DNA from: Stenotrophomonas sp. Iso1
GTDB lineage: Bacteria > Pseudomonadota > Gammaproteobacteria > Xanthomonadales > Xanthomonadaceae
DNA: 64,000 nt
Direction of reading: 5' to 3'
Assembly (NCBI RefSeq): GCF_027497995.1
Contig: NZ_JAODBT010000001.1
Location: forward strand, 558,001-622,000
Both the position numbers and the translations under genes were made by a program. Under the pieces are notes generated by a model that ran no database searches, had not been told where the DNA came from, and was given only the letters and a program-made list of their open reading frames with translations. The stretch's first letter is position 1; every line of letters starts with the position of its first letter. Of the stretch, positions 53,564-63,374 are shown piece by piece.

Positions 53564-55666
53564 TCAGGAGCGAGGGTGTTCCGGTGCTGCCGGTACCAGT
53601 GCGTAGTCATCAATGGCCAGCAACTCGGCATGGCTGAGCCAGGCGCGGATTTCCAGGTCATCAATCTCGTGATCCAGCCCAAGCGGCATGCTGATGCGGC
53701 CTTCGCTGTCGGCCTGCACCCATTGCTGGGCCACCACCACCTGACGGCTGGACGACACCGCCTCCACCCAGAACCCACGCTGCGGTCGCTGCGCGGCATA
53801 CAACTCCAGCATGTATTGACCGGGGCCGGTATGGCGCGGCTGCCGGCTGATCATACGTGATTGACGCACGCTCGGGCGCGGGCCGGTGAACGCCTGCAAC
53901 GGCGCATCAATGGCGATACCCCGGCGCAACTGATCGTCGCGGAACAGGCGCATGCCCTGGTCGCTGTCCACCAGCAGGGCGCACCATTGACCGTCGGCCG
54001 AGCCGTCCTCGAATGCCGTGCAACGGTCCACGTAAGCCAGACGATGTTGTGGGTCGGCCTCCTCGAACTTGCGCGAGGTGTTTTCCAGATACATCGATTT
54101 CAGCTGCCACTCCTGGTCGTATTCCAGCAATACCGGCGGCTGCACTTTCTGCACACCCACCAGCACCTGTTCCTGATCCAGCCGCAGCATGCGTGTCTGC
54201 TCACCCAGCCACAACGAGCGGGAGAAAGCGTGATAACGCGCGTAATCGCGGCTATCGGCCTTCAATGCGGCGACGCTGGCGCTGGGCGCGCGCGGCGAAG
54301 CCAGCAGGGAGCGGCCGAAGCCGATTGCATCAATGGCCGGGTCCAGCAGCTGCAATGCAGTGGCGCCCGAATCCAGTGTGGTGCCGGCGTGGGCGGTCAC
54401 CTGACGCGGCGCGATGTCCTTGCCGAGGAACAGCAGCAGGTTTTCGCGGCGCATGTCTTTCAGCACGTGGCTCAGGTCGTTGGGCATGGCCAGGTGATCG
54501 GAGGCCAGCACCACCAGTGTGTTCTCGCCGAACTCGCTGGAACGGATGCGATCCACCAGCTGCGAGATCAACCGGTCACTGCATTTCAGTGCGCGCAGCA
54601 GGCCGATGTTGCCGTGCTGGCTGCGATAGCGCGTGCCCTTGCAGGCCACTGGCAGGTGTCCGGCCGGGTGGTGTGTGTCCATCGTCAAGGCGGTAAGCAT
54701 GAAGGGCTGGCCTGCCCGCGACAGTTCCAGGAAGCGGTCGAACGCGCGGTCCAGCAGCACGTCGTCATGCAGGCCCCAGTTGGAGAAATGCGAGCGAGCA
54801 ATTTTCTGCTGGTTGAACCAGGCCAGGTCGCGGACATCGTCGAAGCCATGCGTGGACAGGAAATCGGCCTTGGCCGCGAACTGGCCGTTGGCACCGCCCA
54901 TGTAGTGATTGCTATAGCCCTGCTGCTTCAGGTAATCGCCCAGGCAGAAGGCTTCGGGCAGGAAGCTGCCCATGCGTCCCATGCTGTTCTCATCGCCCTG
55001 CGCGGTGGTCAGCGGCACGCCGCACATGGATGACACCAAACCGGCAATGGTCCAGCCGCTGCCATCGGCCGAGGCGATGTCGCGGAAATCCAGTGCTTCT
55101 CCCGCCAGACGGCGGATGTTTGGCATCAGTCGCGGGAAGGTGTCTTCATCCAGATAGGTGCGTTCCAGGCTTTCACCGTAGATCCAGACGATGTTGGGGC
55201 GCTGCGCCAACGGCTTGCCGGGGATGCTGTATTCCGGTGCCACCGCGCTGTAATCCACCGGCTGCATCTGCTGATGAATGCGCTTGGCATCGCGGTACAA
55301 CGGGCTGCTGACAAGCGTGGCAACGAGCAGTGCCGCAAAGCCGGCGAAAATCGGCACGCCATGGCGCGGCAGCCGCAGGCGGCGCACACGCAGCAGCAAC
55401 AAGGGTGTCAGCGAGGCAAGCACCAAGGCCAGAAAGCCCAGAATGTAGGCACCGAAATCACCGACGCCAGCCCCTTCCATGTCACTGCGCAGGTGATAAA
55501 GCGTGGCCGAATTGATGCCGTCACCACTGAGCCGGTCAATCAGCCACCAGCTGCTCAACGCCAACAACAGCAGCGACAACAGACCTGCTTTGAGCTTTGC
55601 CAGCGTGGGCGAAAGCACTAGCAGAACAACCAGAACAGCCAGGTAAAACCAGATGATCCAATGCAT
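53564..55666 (-). CDS. opgB: OpgB/LtaS-like phosphoglycerol transferase
   Basis: 700 residues: about four membrane helices in the first 120 residues (MHWIIWFYLAVLVVLLVLSP; LGFLALVLASLTPLLLLRVR), then a periplasmic sulfatase-fold domain. NIVWIYGESLERTYLDED (metal Glu), GSGWTIAGLVSSMCGVPL (nucleophile Thr, as in E. coli OpgB GTGWT), and VVLASDHLAMPNDL (Asp-His) are intact. OpgB transfers phosphoglycerol from phosphatidylglycerol to osmoregulated periplasmic glucans. The extended C-terminal ~230 residues are beta-rich. No glucan biosynthesis genes lie beside it. Confidence 0.9.
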   Translation of the reverse strand: MHWIIWFYLAVLVVLLVLSPTLAKLKAGLLSLLLLALSSWWLIDRLSGDGINSATLYHLRSDMEGAGVGDFGAYILGFLALVLASLTPLLLLRVRRLRLPRHGVPIFAGFAALLVATLVSSPLYRDAKRIHQQMQPVDYSAVAPEYSIPGKPLAQRPNIVWIYGESLERTYLDEDTFPRLMPNIRRLAGEALDFRDIASADGSGWTIAGLVSSMCGVPLTTAQGDENSMGRMGSFLPEAFCLGDYLKQQGYSNHYMGGANGQFAAKADFLSTHGFDDVRDLAWFNQQKIARSHFSNWGLHDDVLLDRAFDRFLELSRAGQPFMLTALTMDTHHPAGHLPVACKGTRYRSQHGNIGLLRALKCSDRLISQLVDRIRSSEFGENTLVVLASDHLAMPNDLSHVLKDMRRENLLLFLGKDIAPRQVTAHAGTTLDSGATALQLLDPAIDAIGFGRSLLASPRAPSASVAALKADSRDYARYHAFSRSLWLGEQTRMLRLDQEQVLVGVQKVQPPVLLEYDQEWQLKSMYLENTSRKFEEADPQHRLAYVDRCTAFEDGSADGQWCALLVDSDQGMRLFRDDQLRRGIAIDAPLQAFTGPRPSVRQSRMISRQPRHTGPGQYMLELYAAQRPQRGFWVEAVSSSRQVVVAQQWVQADSEGRISMPLGLDHEIDDLEIRAWLSHAELLAIDDYALVPAAPEHPRS

Positions 55667-55892
55667 GCGGCCACTTGGGTAGCGAAAGACGTAAGCGGGT
55701 GACCGTAGTCACCACGTCCCACCACAACGCCATGTCAGGCGTGTGACGAAAGGACGCCCGGATGGTGCCTGCACGAACCTGACTGAAATGTTTTCCAGTG
55801 AATGCAATTTTTAGTGAGAAAGCGTGAGAGAGAGCTGTAATGCGAAGTGCCCAACGCGCACGCATTCATTCACCGGCTCATTCGCGGGGGCG

Positions 55893-57590
55893 TCAACGGT
55901 GCCCACGTTCTTCGCGTACACGCGAGCGGGTGCGGTGATCAAACAGCAGGGCGCTGAGGATCAACCCCATGCCAATCACCACGCCCAGCAGAAACAACGC
56001 GATGGCGAAGGCCGGGTAGCCGAACAATGTGAAGCGCGTTGGCACCTGCATCATCAACGCGGAAGACAGCAGCAGCGCTGCGGTGATCAACCCGGCGGCG
56101 ATGCGGTTGGCGACTTTCTGGATGTTCTCCATCAAGCGCGACTCCTCCAGTCCGGTGACTTTCATCTGCAGCCGGTTCTCGGCGACCAGACTGAGGATGT
56201 CGGACATGCGCCGTGGACCATCGCGCAGCAGTTGCTGCACTTCCATCGCCTCGCTGGCGAGGTTGGCCCGTGAGAGGGATTTGCGCAGGCGCGCGCGCAT
56301 CACGTGCTGCAGCTGTTTCTCCACCACCTTGCGTGTATTGAGTTCTGGCGCCAGCACCTGGCACACGCTTTCCAAACTGAGCAACGCCTTGCCCAACAGG
56401 CTGAGCTCGGGCGGTGTACGCAGGTTGCTGCTGGTGGCGATGCGAACGATCTCCAATACCACGCGGCCTTCAGAGACGGTGCCGTTTGCCGCGTAGCGGG
56501 CGATCATCTGCCCGGTCTCGCGCAGATGGCGTTCCTCGTCGTAGTCCTCCAGGCGGGTGCTGATGGCGATGATTTCGTCGGCCACTTCCTCGCCACGGCC
56601 ATCCACGGCAGCAAACAACAACTTGAGCAGGCGCTCGCGCAGCCGTGGCGGCACATGCGCCACCATGCCCAGGTCGAAGATGGCCAATTGCCCGTCGGGT
56701 GTGACCCGCAGATTGCCCGGATGTGGATCGGCATGTATCTCGCCGTGCACGAATATCTGGTCGAGATAGCCACGCACCAAGGCGGCGGCCAGCGGCAGCA
56801 TCGACTGCTCGGTGCGGCGCACCTGCGGAATGGCATCCACGCGCACGCCCGGCACCAGCTCCATGGTCAGCACGCGGCGGCTGCACAGGTCCCACATCGG
56901 CTGCGGTACCCACAATTCTGGATACGGCGCCAGGTGCTCACCGAAGCGCGCAAGGCTGGCGGCCTCGGCTTCGTAATCCAGCTCCATGCGCAGGGTCTTG
57001 GCGAATTCATCCAACCAGTCGGAAAAGCGCACCTTGCGGCCGACGCGGGTGAGGTGGTCGGCGGCGGTGGCAAAGCTACGCAGCACGCCGATATCCGAAC
57101 GCAGCTGCGCGGCGATGTCCGGTTTTTGTACCTTGATGGCCACCTCGCGGCCGTCACGCAGCTCAGCGCGATGCACCTGGGCGATGGAGGCACAGCCCAG
57201 CGGCACGGGGTCGAACGAGGCAAACAGTTTGTTGACCGATGCACCGAGGTCCTCCTCGATGATCGCGCGGATGTGCTCGACCGGGATGGGTGCCACTTTC
57301 TCCTGCATGCGCTCCAGCGCGGTCACGTACTCCGGCGGGATCATGTCCGGGCGGGTGGACAGCACCTGACCGAGCTTGACGAAGGTGGTGCCCAATGCCT
57401 CCAGGTCGGTAACGAACTGGGTGGGGCTGCCGGTGGCCGGTTGCCGGCCCAGGCGTGGCAATTCGCCGTCGAGCGAGATGCCCGAAAACACACCGGAGTT
57501 CCGGTAACGCAACAGCATCCGCACGATCTGCTGGCGCCGGTTCATGCCGCCGATGGTGGTGGGAACCTCGTTGCTGGTGGGTTCGTTCAA
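55893..57590 (-). CDS. ABC1/UbiB-family atypical kinase
   Basis: 565 residues. The KxGQ motif in FVKLGQVLSTRPDMIPPEYV (about 70-90), the glycine/Ala-rich loop PLGCASIAQVHRAELRDGRE with VAIKVQKPDI, the catalytic HADPHPGNLRVTPDGQ (about 283-298) and metal-binding DLGMVAHVPP (about 303-312) mark an ABC1 (AarF/UbiB) protein. Two C-terminal membrane helices are at about 495-513 and 523-548. UbiB assists ubiquinone biosynthesis and lipid homeostasis; this one is not with other ubi genes, so it may be a UbiB paralogue. Confidence 0.92.
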   Translation of the reverse strand: MNEPTSNEVPTTIGGMNRRQQIVRMLLRYRNSGVFSGISLDGELPRLGRQPATGSPTQFVTDLEALGTTFVKLGQVLSTRPDMIPPEYVTALERMQEKVAPIPVEHIRAIIEEDLGASVNKLFASFDPVPLGCASIAQVHRAELRDGREVAIKVQKPDIAAQLRSDIGVLRSFATAADHLTRVGRKVRFSDWLDEFAKTLRMELDYEAEAASLARFGEHLAPYPELWVPQPMWDLCSRRVLTMELVPGVRVDAIPQVRRTEQSMLPLAAALVRGYLDQIFVHGEIHADPHPGNLRVTPDGQLAIFDLGMVAHVPPRLRERLLKLLFAAVDGRGEEVADEIIAISTRLEDYDEERHLRETGQMIARYAANGTVSEGRVVLEIVRIATSSNLRTPPELSLLGKALLSLESVCQVLAPELNTRKVVEKQLQHVMRARLRKSLSRANLASEAMEVQQLLRDGPRRMSDILSLVAENRLQMKVTGLEESRLMENIQKVANRIAAGLITAALLLSSALMMQVPTRFTLFGYPAFAIALFLLGVVIGMGLILSALLFDHRTRSRVREERGHR

Positions 57591-57723
57591 GCCGATACCT
57601 CCTGCAAAACAGGGGCCTTAGTGTGGCTGCGGGCAGGTTGGGGAAGGGTGAATGCAGGGCGGTCACGTCTATCGACGCATGAATGGGTGAGAATCCACCG
57701 GTCTATCCACTTTTAGGTGTCCC

Positions 57724-58632
57724 ATGGCTGGAGCCAGCCTGTTTGCCCTGCTTGACGATATTGCCGCCCTGCTTGACGACGTCGCGGTCCTGACCAAGGT
57801 TGCGGCCAAAAAAACCGCAGGCGTGCTCGGCGACGACCTGGCGCTCAATGCGCAGCAGGTGACCGGCGTCAGCGCCAACCGCGAGTTGCCGGTGGTGTGG
57901 GCGGTGGCCAAGGGGTCGCTGGTCAACAAGGCCATCCTGGTACCGGCGGCGTTGGCCATCAGTGCGTGGCTGCCGTGGGCGATCACGCCGTTGATGATGA
58001 TCGGCGGTGCCTTCCTCTGTTACGAGGGCGTGGAGAAACTGGCGCACAAATTCCTGCACTCAAAGGAAGAAGACCAGGCACACAAGGCCGAGCTGGTGAA
58101 GGTGCTGGCCGATGAAAAGGTCGATGTGATCGCTTGGGAGAAGGACAAGATCAAGGGCGCGGTGCGCACCGATTTCATCCTGTCGGCCGAGATCATCGTG
58201 CTGTCGCTGGGCGTGATATCCAATGCGCCGTTTGGCCAGCAGGTCGCGGCGCTGATCGCCATCGCGCTGGGCATGACGTTGTTCGTGTACGGCCTGGTGG
58301 CTGGCATCGTCAAACTGGACGACATCGGTGCCTGGCTGCTCGACAAAGGGCGCGCACTGGCAGCGGTGGGGCGCGGACTGCTGTATGCCACGCCGTGGCT
58401 GATGCGCGGCTTGTCGGTTGCTGGCACCGCTGCGATGTTCCTGGTCGGCGGCGGCATCCTGGTGCATGCCATACCGCCGTTGCATCACTTCGTGATCGGC
58501 CTGGCGCCGACGAATCTGGAATGGCTGGCCAACGGCCTGGGTAGCGTCGTGGTGGGCATCTTCATCGGCGCGGTGGTGCTGATGGTGGTGACGGCGTTCC
58601 AACGCATGCGCGGCGGTAAAGCCGCGGACTGA
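57724..58632 (+). CDS. DUF808 family inner-membrane protein (YedI-like)
   Basis: 302 residues. The family opening [20 protein letters not shown] and [20 protein letters not shown] is exact DUF808. Helices at about 74-95 ([20 protein letters not shown]), 160-215, 225-245 and 270-295 give roughly five to six membrane segments; [20 protein letters not shown] is a cytoplasmic loop. Function unknown; sometimes annotated as a putative transporter. Divergent from the UbiB-like gene. Confidence 0.92.
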   Translation: MAGASLFALLDDIAALLDDVAVLTKVAAKKTAGVLGDDLALNAQQVTGVSANRELPVVWAVAKGSLVNKAILVPAALAISAWLPWAITPLMMIGGAFLCYEGVEKLAHKFLHSKEEDQAHKAELVKVLADEKVDVIAWEKDKIKGAVRTDFILSAEIIVLSLGVISNAPFGQQVAALIAIALGMTLFVYGLVAGIVKLDDIGAWLLDKGRALAAVGRGLLYATPWLMRGLSVAGTAAMFLVGGGILVHAIPPLHHFVIGLAPTNLEWLANGLGSVVVGIFIGAVVLMVVTAFQRMRGGKAAD

Positions 58633-58639
58633 CAGACCA

Positions 58640-58671
58640 GTGCCCGGGCAAGCGCAATGCTGCCCGGGCAC
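58640..58671. terminator. Strong stem-loop between DUF808 and DUF1415
   Basis: GTGCCCGGGCA and TGCCCGGGCAC form a perfect 11-bp stem with a 10-nt loop, starting 8 nt after the DUF808 stop. No U tract is present, but the position suits a bidirectional terminator. Confidence 0.55.
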
Positions 58672-58786
58672 GTAACGTTGCCGTTGTGGGCGCGCGATTT
58701 CTTTTCCGCGACGCGATGGCTTCTTCTACGTTGCAGAGCGGCATCCTCCGTACAGTCACGAATGATGCCGCTCAACGTGCAGCCGC

Positions 58787-59353
58787 TCAGTGCAGCTTGT
58801 CGCCGGCCAGCAGCTTGTTCCAACCGTCAATGCCCAACTTGTCGAGCGTTTCGATGTTGCGCTCGATGATCACATCGGGGTCCGGGAATGCGGCCACCGC
58901 GCGCTCCACGCTGTCTTCGCGCAGCAGGTGCAGGATGGGGTAGGGCGCGCGGTTGGTGTAGTTGCTCACGTCATCCGGCGCGGCTCCGGCGAACTGGTAC
59001 TGCGGGTGGAAGCTGGCGACCTGCAGGATGCCCTGCAGATCCAGCGCTTCCACCGCCGCATCGGCGTTCTCCAGGAAGTCGTTGTACTCCAGGAAATCGG
59101 TCAACACGTCCGGATGGATGATCAACGTGGTGTCGGTCTGCTCGGCCGGAGTGTCGCGCAGCAGCGCCAGCTCTTCGACCAGTTGTTCCAGCAGGGCTTC
59201 AGGCGTACTGGCATCGCTGAGTACGAAGCGCACCTGCTGCTTGGTGTACACCGCTTTGGCGAAGGGGCACAGGTTCAGCCCGATGACGGCCTTCTCCAGC
59301 CAGTTCCGGGTGACGGCGAGCGGGTCGCCGGTGGGGGTGGTGGCGTCGTTCAT
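58787..59353 (-). CDS. DUF1415 family protein
   Basis: 188 residues from ATG 59351-59353 (MNDATTPTGDPLAVTRNWLE), after AAGGCCACC; a frame running to 59602 is not the start. WLEKAVIGLNLCPFAKAVYT, DTTLIIHPDVLTDFLEYNDF and IERNIETLDKLGIDGWNKLL are conserved DUF1415 blocks, and CPFAKAV carries an invariant Cys. The PNRAPYPILHLLRE-like stretch (NRAPYPILHLLRED) is also typical. Function unknown; soluble and cytoplasmic. Confidence 0.91.
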   Translation of the reverse strand: MNDATTPTGDPLAVTRNWLEKAVIGLNLCPFAKAVYTKQQVRFVLSDASTPEALLEQLVEELALLRDTPAEQTDTTLIIHPDVLTDFLEYNDFLENADAAVEALDLQGILQVASFHPQYQFAGAAPDDVSNYTNRAPYPILHLLREDSVERAVAAFPDPDVIIERNIETLDKLGIDGWNKLLAGDKLH

Positions 59354-59558
59354 GGTGGCCTTGCCTAGGTGCTGGGTGGGCAATTGTAGTGCCAGCCCGT
59401 GGCGAGGACCGCTTGACTGTCCATGGATGAAACAGCTGGCAGTGGTCAAACCGCTTCCGCGACAAGAGATTCGGCAATCGCCGTTGGTGGCCAATAGGCA
59501 AGCGATGTGGGCAGGCGTCCAATCGGCTGACTTATTTCCCCCAATGGAGTCCTGGACG

Positions 59559-61025
59559 ATGGCAACGCAAGCACTTCTGCCGACCAAACTTTGGTCGGGC
59601 AAGCAATTCGATGGGCAATGGAGCGTCAGCGCGGCATTGTGGAATGTGGTCGAGCCGGCTACCGCTGCGTTGCTGGGCCAGGTGGCGCTTGCCGACCCGG
59701 CCCAGGTAGCGCGTTCAGCGGCGGTCGCAGCCCAGGCGCAACGCCTCTGGGCCGACGCACCCTACGAAACCCGGGCAGGCGTGCTGCGCCGTGCCGCCGC
59801 GCTGGCCGAAGCGCATGGGGACGAAATCAAGGATTGGCTGGTGCGCGAAGGCGGCTCTACCCGTTTCAAGGCCATCGCAGAATTCAGGGTGGCCACCCGT
59901 ACGCTGCATGAGGCAGCCGCACTTCCATCGCGTGCGGTGGGTGAAGTCCTGCCGTCCGAGCCGGGGCGCTTGAGTCTGGCGCGGCGGCGTCCGCTGGGCG
60001 TGGTCGGGGTGATCTCCCCATTCAACTTCCCGCTCTACCTGGCCTTGCGCGCGGTGGCGCCGGCCCTGGCGCTGGGCAACGCGGTGGTGCTCAAGCCTGA
60101 TCCGCGCACCAGCGTGTGCGGCGGCTTCGTCATTGCCCGCCTGTTTGAACTGGCCGGTCTGCCGGCCGGGCTGCTGCATGTGTTGCCGGGCGACGGTGCT
60201 GCGGGTGCTGCGCTCACTGCCGACCCCCATGTGCGCATGATCCAGTTCACCGGCTCCACCGAGGCCGGGCGCAAGGTAGGCGAGGCCGCTGGCAAGCACC
60301 TGAAGAAGGTGTCGCTGGAACTGGGCGGCAAGAACTCGCTGATTGTCCTGGACGATGCCGACGTGGATCTGGCCGTGGCCAACGCCGCCTGGGGTGCGTA
60401 CCTGCATCAGGGGCAAATATGCATGGCCACTGGCCGTATCCTGGTACAGCGGGCTATCTATGCCCGCTTCCTGGAAAAACTTGTCACCAAGGCCAAGTCG
60501 CTGAAGACGGGTGATCCAGCCCGCGAAGAGGTCGCGTTGGGGCCGTTGATCAACGCCCAGCAACGGGACCATGCCGCACGCATCGTGGCCGATGCACAGG
60601 CCGCGGGTGCCGTGCTCGCGGCCGGCGGACACCACCGCGAGCTGTTCTTTGACGCAACGGTGTTGGCTGACGTAAACCGGGAAAATCCAGCATTTCGTGA
60701 AGAAATATTCGGGCCGGTAGCCGTGGTGGTGCCGTTCGATACGGAGGATGAAGCCGTGTCGCTGGCCAATGACACGGACTATGGATTGTCGATGGCGATC
60801 ATCTCAAGCGACGTTGGGCGCGCGCTCAAACTGGGCGAGCGGTTGCACACCGGGCTTCTGCACATCAATGACCAGACGGTAAACGATGAGGTGATAAACC
60901 CGTTCGGCGGCGTCGGTGTGTCGGGTAACGGGACCAGCATCGGCGGGGCAGCCAACATTGATGAGTTCACCCAGTGGCAGTGGTTGACCATCAAGGGCCA
61001 GGCGCCCGCTTCTTACCCGCTGTGA
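59559..61025 (+). CDS. Aldehyde dehydrogenase, benzaldehyde-dehydrogenase (XylC)-like
   Basis: 488 residues from ATG 59559 (MATQALLPTKLWSGKQFDGQ), with GGAG about 9 nt upstream; ATG 59544 is an alternative. Active-site Asn in VISPFNFPLYLALRAV (about 156), general-base Glu in KVSLELGGKNSLIVLDDADV (about 255) and catalytic Cys in HQGQICMATGRILV (about 288) are present. It resembles NAD-dependent benzaldehyde dehydrogenases, oxidising aromatic aldehydes to acids. It lies 14 nt before an aryl-alcohol-type dehydrogenase, so the pair would convert benzyl-type alcohols to acids. Exact substrate unproven. Confidence 0.9.
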   Translation: MATQALLPTKLWSGKQFDGQWSVSAALWNVVEPATAALLGQVALADPAQVARSAAVAAQAQRLWADAPYETRAGVLRRAAALAEAHGDEIKDWLVREGGSTRFKAIAEFRVATRTLHEAAALPSRAVGEVLPSEPGRLSLARRRPLGVVGVISPFNFPLYLALRAVAPALALGNAVVLKPDPRTSVCGGFVIARLFELAGLPAGLLHVLPGDGAAGAALTADPHVRMIQFTGSTEAGRKVGEAAGKHLKKVSLELGGKNSLIVLDDADVDLAVANAAWGAYLHQGQICMATGRILVQRAIYARFLEKLVTKAKSLKTGDPAREEVALGPLINAQQRDHAARIVADAQAAGAVLAAGGHHRELFFDATVLADVNRENPAFREEIFGPVAVVVPFDTEDEAVSLANDTDYGLSMAIISSDVGRALKLGERLHTGLLHINDQTVNDEVINPFGGVGVSGNGTSIGGAANIDEFTQWQWLTIKGQAPASYPL

Positions 61026-61039
61026 GCCAGGAGCCGCAC

Positions 61040-62167
61040 ATGAACGCTGAAACAGCAGCGCGAGACATCACCGTAGCGGTGGTGCGAGCGAAAGAGCAGC
61101 CCTTCACCATCGAGCAGGCCCGTCTTCGCGGGCCGCGCAGTGACGAGGTGCTGGTGCGGGTCGTGGCTACCGGTCTTTGCCACACCGATCTGATCGTGCG
61201 GGACCAGCTTTACCCGGTACCGTTGCCGGTGGTGTTGGGCCATGAAGGCGCCGGCGTCATTGAAGCCGTGGGCCCGGAGGTGAAAGCTCTGAAGGTGGGC
61301 GACCACGTCGTGCTTACCTATGGCGTCTGCGGTCACTGCAAGCAATGCAGCAGCGGCCATGGCGCCTACTGCGAGGATTCTTACCAGCAGAATTTTGCTG
61401 GTGCTGGCGTCGATGGCTCCAACGCCATCGACGATGCGCAGGGGCAGCCACTGCATGATCATTTCTTCGGGCAATCCTCGTTTGCCACCTATGCCTTGGC
61501 ACGGGAGAGCAATGCGGTGAAGGTGCCCGAAAAGGCCCCGCTGGAACTGCTGGGCCCCTTGGGGTGTGGCATCCAGACCGGTGCCGGTGCGGTGATCAAT
61601 TCGTTGAAGGTGGTTGCCGGTAGCCACTTTGCTGCCTATGGCGCTGGGGCGGTGGGCCTCAGCGCGGTGATGGCTGCGCGCCTGGCCGGTGCGGCCATCA
61701 TCATTGCCGTGGACGTGGTGCCGTCGCGGCTGGAGCTGGCCAAGGAGCTGGGCGCCACCCATGTCATCAACAGCCGCGAGCAGGACATCGTCGAAGCGGT
61801 GCATGCGATCAGCCCCGGCGGCGTGGATTTCGCACTGGAATCCACCGGTCGCGTGGACGTGCTGGAGCAGGGTGTCACCGCGCTGGCCAAGCTGGGTGTG
61901 ATCGGCGTGGTGGGTGCTTCAAAGATGGGCACGCTGGCCAGTTTCGACGTCAACAATCTTATGATCGGCGGGCGTACCATCCGTGGCGTGGTCGAGGGCG
62001 ACAGTGTGCCGCAGGTGTTCATCCCGCAATTGGTGGAGTTGTATTTGCAGGGCCGGTTTCCCTTCGACAAGCTGGTGAAGTTCTACCCCCTTGAGCAGAT
62101 CAACCAGGCCGCTGAAGACAGCACGCGTGGGCTGACGCTCAAGGCGATTTTGAGGATGCCAGGATGA
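61040..62167 (+). CDS. Zinc alcohol dehydrogenase, aryl-alcohol (XylB)-like
   Basis: 375 residues from ATG 61040 after CCAGGAGCCGCAC. Catalytic zinc ligands are in GLCHTD (Cys47) and GHEGAG (His68-Glu69), with another Cys in GPLGCGIQTGAG; structural zinc Cys97, 100, 103, 111 (CGHCKQCSSGHGAYC). The NAD-binding stretch is VAGSHFAAYGAGAVGLSAVM. Length and motifs fit benzyl/aryl-alcohol dehydrogenases of the MDR family. Operon with the aldehyde dehydrogenase, probably benzyl alcohol or related plant aromatic alcohols. Confidence 0.91.
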   Translation: MNAETAARDITVAVVRAKEQPFTIEQARLRGPRSDEVLVRVVATGLCHTDLIVRDQLYPVPLPVVLGHEGAGVIEAVGPEVKALKVGDHVVLTYGVCGHCKQCSSGHGAYCEDSYQQNFAGAGVDGSNAIDDAQGQPLHDHFFGQSSFATYALARESNAVKVPEKAPLELLGPLGCGIQTGAGAVINSLKVVAGSHFAAYGAGAVGLSAVMAARLAGAAIIIAVDVVPSRLELAKELGATHVINSREQDIVEAVHAISPGGVDFALESTGRVDVLEQGVTALAKLGVIGVVGASKMGTLASFDVNNLMIGGRTIRGVVEGDSVPQVFIPQLVELYLQGRFPFDKLVKFYPLEQINQAAEDSTRGLTLKAILRMPG

Positions 62168-62249
62168 CGCCAGGCGTCGGGGACCGGCGGTGGTCTCAAC
62201 GGGTACACAACACGGATGCGGCGTTGCCGCTCCGGCACGAGGGCAATCC

Positions 62250-63356
62250 ATGAACGGTGCGTTGTTGGAACACCAGGCGTTGTTGGTCAATGCACGGCGG
62301 GAGTTTTCGGCAGGCGCGCCCTTGCCGGAAAACCTGCTGGCGCCGCCGCTGCGGCGCTCATGGGAGCGCTTGCGCGCGTCCGGCATGCAGCAACACGAAA
62401 CACCGCAGCTGCAGCCCAGGGTGGCACGGCCGCCGCAGTTGGAAGGCAATGCCGACCGCAGATTGGCGCGTTGCGCACAGCACGACATGGACCAGTTGTG
62501 GTCGGCATTTGGCGGTCGCCAATGGCTGATGATCTGCGCCAACACGCAGGGCATGATTGTGGCCCAGCGTGAGCACGGCCTGACGGATTCACCGTTGCTG
62601 CGCCCCATCCAGGTGGGGCGGCAATTGCGCGAGTCGCATCTTGGTACCACCGCACCCACCTGTGCGCTGGCCGAGGACACGCCAGCGCTGGTTCGCGGCA
62701 ACGAGCACTATCTGGATCACTTCACCGCGATGTTCTGCCTGAGCGTGCCATTGCATGGGCTGGAGGGTGAAGTGACCGGAGTGCTCGACATCACCGGCCT
62801 TGGCGAGCGCAACCCGGATTGCTTGCTGGACTATTTCCGGCAGGCGGCGCTGTCCATCGAAAACCGTTTGCTGCAGGAATGCCGCCCGTGCCATTTGCTG
62901 GCGCTGCAGCACGATGTGCGTTGGTTGAATACGCCATTCCAGGGCTTGTTGGCCATCGAGGAAAGTGGGCGCGTTCGTGCCGCCAATCGTGTCGCGCGAC
63001 GTCTGCTCGGTCTGCCGCGTCGAGGGCCATTGCCGGAGCTGACGTTGGACAGCTTGTTTGCGGGCGCCAATCTGCATCAGCGGCGTCGGTTGTTGCAGGC
63101 CGGGCCAGCGCGACGGGTGCGTGTTTCCGAGGACAGCGCATTGCAGGTGCAGTACCTGCGTGCGCCGGTATCGCGGCGCGGCAGCGTGGGCATCCCGGTG
63201 ACCTCGCGCGATGCCGTCAAGGGTTCACTGCGTGCGCAGGGCATCCAGGCGGTGCGCGACGCGGTGGATAACCACCGCGGCAATGTCAGTGCGGCAGCAC
63301 GCCGGCTGGGTATTTCGCGTACCACGCTGTACCGCAAACTGCAGCAGGGCGACTAA
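62250..63356 (+). CDS. AcoR-like regulator lacking the AAA+ domain
   Basis: 368 residues from ATG 62250 (MNGALLEHQALLVNARREFS). The GAF-like N-terminus (about 60-200; ESHLGTTAPTCALAEDTPAL) and the following PAS-like region (about 225-290; PFQGLLAIEESGRVRAANRV) match AcoR/AcxR-type activators. A Fis-type HTH ends the protein (VDNHRGNVSAAARRLGISRT, about 340-360). No GAFTGA loop or Walker motifs lie between, so it cannot drive sigma-54 open-complex formation itself. It follows the dehydrogenases by 82 nt and is their probable regulator; family members of ~650 residues carry the central AAA+ domain. Confidence 0.88.
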   Translation: MNGALLEHQALLVNARREFSAGAPLPENLLAPPLRRSWERLRASGMQQHETPQLQPRVARPPQLEGNADRRLARCAQHDMDQLWSAFGGRQWLMICANTQGMIVAQREHGLTDSPLLRPIQVGRQLRESHLGTTAPTCALAEDTPALVRGNEHYLDHFTAMFCLSVPLHGLEGEVTGVLDITGLGERNPDCLLDYFRQAALSIENRLLQECRPCHLLALQHDVRWLNTPFQGLLAIEESGRVRAANRVARRLLGLPRRGPLPELTLDSLFAGANLHQRRRLLQAGPARRVRVSEDSALQVQYLRAPVSRRGSVGIPVTSRDAVKGSLRAQGIQAVRDAVDNHRGNVSAAARRLGISRTTLYRKLQQGD

Positions 63357-63367
63357 CCCTGCTGCAG
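63339..63367. terminator. Stem-loop spanning the stop of the AcoR-like gene
   Basis: CTGCAGCAGGG and CCCTGCTGCAG form a perfect 11-bp stem with a 7-nt loop that includes the stop codon TAA, between the regulator and the convergent yajQ gene. Probable bidirectional terminator, no U tract. Confidence 0.55.
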
Positions 63368-63374
63368 CGGTGGA

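Noticed and set aside
59480..59500. Possible sigma-54 -24/-12 promoter before the aldehyde dehydrogenase
   Set aside because: Only a GG-N10-GC match with no TTGC; weak, and the local regulator lacks the AAA+ domain needed for sigma-54.
58962..61025. 687-codon frame as the aldehyde dehydrogenase
   Set aside because: The first ~199 codons are antisense to DUF1415; ALDH homology and the RBS put the start at 59559.
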